Shown: in pieces, positions 60,985 to 64,000 of the stretch
Layout: the number at the start of each line of letters is the position of its first letter
Position numbering within the stretch: the first letter of the stretch is position 1
NCBI RefSeq assembly: GCF_017876405.1
Contig: NZ_JAGINW010000001.1
Coordinates: 8,755,203 to 8,819,202, forward strand
Origin: Kibdelosporangium banguiense
Lineage (GTDB): Bacteria; Actinomycetota; Actinomycetes; Mycobacteriales; Pseudonocardiaceae
Direction: 5' to 3'
Length of the DNA stretch: 64,000 nucleotides
Translations under genes and position numbers: made by a program
Notes under the pieces: generated by a model
Told to the model about the DNA's origin: nothing
Databases searched by the model: none
The model's input: the letters and a program-made list of their open reading frames with translations, nothing else

Positions 60985-62503
60985 CGCTGCCTCCGTCCGC
61001 GAGCGCTGCGATCAGTGCGGCCTCTGTCACCTCGGCTCCGCGCAACCGCCCGACCACGTGGCCTTCCCTGAGTACCACGATCGAATCCGAGCCCTCGACG
61101 ACCTCCTCGAACTCCGAGGAGATCAGCACGACCCCGAGCCCTTCGGCGGCCAGTTCCGCCACCAGTGCCTGGACCTCGGCCTTCGCGCCGACGTCGATAC
61201 CGCGGGTCGGTTCGTCCAGCAGCAGGACTTTCGGCTCCTGGCACAGCAGTCTGGCCAGCAGCACCTTCTGCTGGTTGCCGCCCGACAGCTCCCCGGCACG
61301 CTGATCGACGCTCGAAGCCTTGATCCGCAACCGCCGGACGAAAGTGTCCACAATGGCGTCCTGTCTGCGCCGCGACACCATGCCCGCGGCCGACAGGCGG
61401 GGCAACGCCGCCAGAACGATGTTCTCGCGGACCGAGAGATCGGGGAGAATACCCTCGGCTTTCCGGTCCTCGGGCAGCATCACCACCCCTGCCCGCATGG
61501 CCGCGGCGACCGAGCCGGTCCGCACGGGTTTGCCCGCCACCGACACCGTGCCGGAGTCCAGCGGCAATGAGCCCGCGATGGCCCGCACGGTCTCACTGCG
61601 TCCCGCGCCCAGCAGGCCGCCGAGCCCGACGATCTCCCCCGGCCGCACTGTGATGTCGACGCCGAACAACCGGTGTTCGCTGCTCAGACCGGTCGCGGCC
61701 AGCACTGGCGCGTCCGCGGCCTCGGTCGTGCCCGCCTCGAACCGGGTGGTCCCTTCGCGGCGGATCTCCTCGAGGCCCCGGCCGAGCATCAACGCCACCA
61801 GCCGCAAGCGGGACAACTCCGCCAACGGCCCATAGTGGACTCTCCGGCCGTCGCGCAGGACCGTCACCGTGTCGCAGATCCGGTACAGCTCGTCGAGCCG
61901 ATGGCTGACGTACAGCACCGCGACGCCGTCCGCCCGCAACCGCTCGATGATCGCGAACAGAGTGTCGACCTCGCGAGGTTCCAGCGATGACGTGGGCTCG
62001 TCGAGGATCACCACCCGCGCGTGGGTCGCTGCCGCCCTGGCGACCGCGACCATCTGCCGGACACCGGCACCCAGTGTCCGCAGTGGACGCTTCACATCAA
62101 CGTCGACGCCGTACGAATCGAGCAGTTGCTTCGCCGCGGCGTTCATCGCCCGGAAGTCCATCAGCCCGAGCCGGGATCTGGGCTCCCGGCCGAGGAACAG
62201 GTTGGCGGCGACCGACATCAGCGGTACGAGGTTGATCTCCTGGTACACCGTGCTGATACCGGCCGCCTGCGCGTCCAGCGGCCGCCCGAACCGCACGGGC
62301 TGGCCCTGGAAACGCAGGTCACCGCCGTCGGGCGGGTACACCCCGGTGAGCACCTTGATCAGGGTGGACTTGCCCGCGCCGTTCTCGCCGACCAGGGCGT
62401 GCACTTCGCCCGGCGCGAGCGTTAGGTCCACTTCGGACAAGGCGGTCACACCGGGGAACTGTTTGCCGATGGCGCGGGCGTCCAGCACCGCTTGGCCGGC
62501 CAT
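60977..62503 (-). CDS. sugar ABC transporter double ATPase (YtfR/RbsA-like)
   Basis: A 508-residue protein has two nucleotide-binding domains. The first has Walker A GENGAGKST, a degenerate signature LGAGVRQMVAVARA and Walker B VVILDEPTSSL. The second has the usual degenerate Walker A GAGRSETV, a good signature LSGGNQQKVLLARLL and VLLLDEPTRGIDVGAK. This is the carbohydrate-uptake family 2 type (RbsA, MglA, YtfR). Its ATG shares one base with the stop of the binding-protein gene. Confidence 0.92.
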   Translation of the reverse strand: MAGQAVLDARAIGKQFPGVTALSEVDLTLAPGEVHALVGENGAGKSTLIKVLTGVYPPDGGDLRFQGQPVRFGRPLDAQAAGISTVYQEINLVPLMSVAANLFLGREPRSRLGLMDFRAMNAAAKQLLDSYGVDVDVKRPLRTLGAGVRQMVAVARAAATHARVVILDEPTSSLEPREVDTLFAIIERLRADGVAVLYVSHRLDELYRICDTVTVLRDGRRVHYGPLAELSRLRLVALMLGRGLEEIRREGTTRFEAGTTEAADAPVLAATGLSSEHRLFGVDITVRPGEIVGLGGLLGAGRSETVRAIAGSLPLDSGTVSVAGKPVRTGSVAAAMRAGVVMLPEDRKAEGILPDLSVRENIVLAALPRLSAAGMVSRRRQDAIVDTFVRRLRIKASSVDQRAGELSGGNQQKVLLARLLCQEPKVLLLDEPTRGIDVGAKAEVQALVAELAAEGLGVVLISSEFEEVVEGSDSIVVLREGHVVGRLRGAEVTEAALIAALADGGSDD

Positions 62504-63594
62504 CAGTACGAGTTGGCCAGTTCGGCGGAGGCGTTGTCCTTGCCGTAGAGCTTGTCGCTGATCACGACGGTCTGCGAGACCGGCTGCCCGCTGAGGAACG
62601 TGCTGAGGGTCTGGAAGGCCAGCGGGCCGAACCGCGGGTTGGACTCGACCACCGCGTACAGCTCACCGTCGGTGACCTTCTGGACCGCGTTGCGGGTGCC
62701 GTCGATCGAGACGATCTGGATGTCGGTGCCGGGTTTCTTGCCCGCGCCGCTCAGGGCCACGAGTGCGCCGAGTGCCATCTCGTCGTTCTCCGCGTAGACA
62801 CCGTTGATGTCCGGCTGAGCCTGGATGATCTGTTCCATCACCTGCTGGCCCTTCTCCCGGGCGAAGTCACCGGTCTGCTGGGCGACCACCTGGATGCCCG
62901 GTGCGGAGGCCTTCAGCTCGTCGATGAATCCGTTGGTGCGATCAGTGGTGACGTTGTTGCCCGACGCGCCGAGCAGGATCGCGACCTTGCCCTTGTTACC
63001 CAGTGCCTTGGCCATTTCCTGGGCGGCCCGTTTGCCCTGCTCGACGAAGTTGGAGCCGAGGAAGGCGACGTAGTCCTTGCAGGCGGTGGAATTGACCTTA
63101 CGGTCGATGGTGAGCACCGGAATGTTCTTCGCCCGGGCGGCCGACAGTGCGGGCTCGAGGCCGTCTGAGTTCAGCGGGGCCACGATCAGTGCCTGCGCAC
63201 CTTTGTTGATCATGTCCTGGATGTCGGAGATCTGCTTGCTCAGCTGCGAGTTGGCGTTCGTGGTGAGCAGCTGCTTGACCCCGGCCTTGGCGGCCTCGTC
63301 CTTGATGGACTGGGTCTCGGCGGTCCGGAACGGGTTGGCTTCCTTCTCCGACTGGGAAAAACCCACGATCGCGTTCTTCAGATCGATCTTGTCGCCGCCG
63401 TACTGGCTCAGCGTGCAGGTAGGTCCGGCGGTGGACTGTGCCACGGGAGCCTGCGCGCCGCCGCTGCCCTGCGCCTGCGGCGGCGCGGCCGCTTCCTCGG
63501 ACTTCGCACACCCGGACATAACGAGCAACGCACACAACGACGCGCCGGCAACGCGGCCTAAGTGGATGGGACGGGGAAAACCGGTGGCGAGCAT
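62503..63594 (-). CDS. sugar-binding lipoprotein (YtfQ-like)
   Basis: A 363-residue type I periplasmic binding-fold protein has a lipoprotein signal (CALLVMSGCAKSE). The start AIVGFSQSEKEANPFRTAET, QALIVAPLNSDGLEPAL, IDRKVN, DRTNGFIDEL, QTGDFAREKGQQVMEQIIQA and VYAENDEMALGALVAL follow E. coli YtfQ, the galactofuranose-binding protein, segment by segment. Ribose- or galactose-type ligands remain possible. ATG 63594 has GAGGAG upstream; a start ten codons earlier is less likely. It is the first gene of the operon, divergent from the LacI-type regulator. Confidence 0.87.
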   Translation of the reverse strand: MLATGFPRPIHLGRVAGASLCALLVMSGCAKSEEAAAPPQAQGSGGAQAPVAQSTAGPTCTLSQYGGDKIDLKNAIVGFSQSEKEANPFRTAETQSIKDEAAKAGVKQLLTTNANSQLSKQISDIQDMINKGAQALIVAPLNSDGLEPALSAARAKNIPVLTIDRKVNSTACKDYVAFLGSNFVEQGKRAAQEMAKALGNKGKVAILLGASGNNVTTDRTNGFIDELKASAPGIQVVAQQTGDFAREKGQQVMEQIIQAQPDINGVYAENDEMALGALVALSGAGKKPGTDIQIVSIDGTRNAVQKVTDGELYAVVESNPRFGPLAFQTLSTFLSGQPVSQTVVISDKLYGKDNASAELANSY

Positions 63595-63663
63595 GGCTGA
63601 CTCCTCGTTGACCAGCGAGAACACGCACCGGACCGGCTGTGGCGCCGATCACCCTAGCGACGT

Positions 63664-63686
63664 TACATCGTTGGTACAACGTTGTA
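63664..63686. promoter_or_regulatory. LacI-type operator, two adjacent sites
   Basis: TACAACGTTGTA (63675-63686) is a perfect 12-bp palindrome with the central CG typical of LacI-family operators. A weaker copy, TACATCGTTGGT (63664-63675), directly adjoins it and matches at 9 of 12 positions. They lie between the divergent sugar operon and the regulator gene. Confidence 0.72.
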
Positions 63687-63715
63687 AATATGCCCGTCCT
63701 TGATACGCTTCCCGG

Positions 63716-64000
63716 GTGGCAACCCTCAAGGACGTAGCCGAACTCGCCGGCGTGTCGGTGAAAACGGTGTCCAACGTCGTCAACGGCTACTCGTTCGTCC
63801 GGCCGGAGAACGAGCGCCGCGTCAAAGAGGCTCTGGCCGCAACCGGTTACAAGCCCAACGTCGGCGCCCGCAACCTCCGCCGCGGCCGCACCGGCTTCAT
63901 CGCGCTCATGGTGCCGGAGCTGAGCATCCCCTACTTCGGCGAGCTCGCCGGCGGCGTGATCACCGCGGCCCACGGGCACGACTGGAGCGTCCTGATCGAA
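63716..64000 (+). CDS. LacI family transcriptional regulator (partial)
   Basis: The first 95 codons run off the right edge. The N-terminal LacI DNA-binding domain is complete (ATLKDVAELAGVSVKTVSNV, VNGYSFVRPENERRV), followed by the hinge GYKPNVGARNLRRGRTG and the beginning of the sugar-binding domain (FIALMVPELSIPYFGELAGG). The GTG start at 63716 lies 30 bases from the palindrome at 63675-63686. It should repress the divergent transporter/GH2 operon until its sugar is present. Confidence 0.9.
   Translation, partial: MATLKDVAELAGVSVKTVSNVVNGYSFVRPENERRVKEALAATGYKPNVGARNLRRGRTGFIALMVPELSIPYFGELAGGVITAAHGHDWSVLIE

Overview
The window is 64 kb of very GC-rich DNA with many GTG/TTG starts, 1-8 nt gene overlaps, a GlnH/GlnX pair of the mycobacterial type, IdeR/DmdR-like iron boxes and a long siderophore NRPS. 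It most resembles a filamentous actinomycete of the Pseudonocardiales (Amycolatopsis/Kibdelosporangium-like). The genus is inferred from gene content, not from a marker gene. No rRNA, tRNA, CRISPR array or intact mobile element was recognised.

Layout. (1) 1-8.5 kb: the start of a glutamate-sensing pair (glnH/glnX), a sulfotransferase, a ROK regulator divergent from a Gfo/Idh oxidoreductase, a UPF0303 protein, a Cmx-type efflux pump, a PhoD-like phosphatase and a small LuxR-type regulator. (2) 8.6-14.2 kb: a Ser/Thr kinase with a CBM2-like outer domain, an Asp23/Gls24 protein with a long acidic repeat region, two small secreted proteins, and a coupled membrane protein/HTH/oxidoreductase operon whose promoter lies between the arms of a 27-bp inverted repeat. 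(3) 14.2-26.5 kb: a catabolic island of twelve genes in four transcription units. It holds a PLP decarboxylase, P450, gamma-glutamyl ligase-like glutamine synthetase, ferredoxin and its reductase, an acetoacetate-decarboxylase-fold protein, HpaE-, HpaD- and HpaG-like enzymes, a MarR regulator, a C26 gamma-glutamyl hydrolase and a second aldehyde dehydrogenase. All four start regions carry the same palindrome (RTTTGRNNTCRAAY). I infer one regulon that degrades an aromatic amine or amino acid (tyramine/dopamine type) through a gamma-glutamylated intermediate and homoprotocatechuate meta cleavage.

(4) 26.5-30.7 kb: a secreted M36 metalloprotease and a RES-domain protein with no visible antitoxin. 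(5) 30.8-52.1 kb: an iron-regulated siderophore operon made of ornithine N5-monooxygenase, siderophore-binding lipoprotein and a 6251-residue five-module NRPS. The adenylation codes read unknown (epimerised), Ser (epimerised), N5-hydroxyornithine with an embedded N-methyltransferase, Ser, and an unassigned polar residue. The NRPS lacks a thioesterase, and no MbtH, acyltransferase or permease gene is in view. The product is expected to be a linear hydroxamate peptide of the erythrochelin/albachelin type. (6) 52.1-56.5 kb: a prolyl aminopeptidase, a 3-hydroxyacyl-CoA dehydrogenase, a TetR/TetX-like pair with tandem operators, and the fused remains of a divergent SDR/TetR pair. (7) 56.5-64 kb: a LacI-controlled operon (binding protein, double ATPase, two permeases, secreted GH2-LamG hydrolase) that resembles ytfQRT-yjfF and suggests galactofuranoside use.

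No stretch longer than about 300 bases lacks a gene, except that 55,966-56,474 holds only broken genes.
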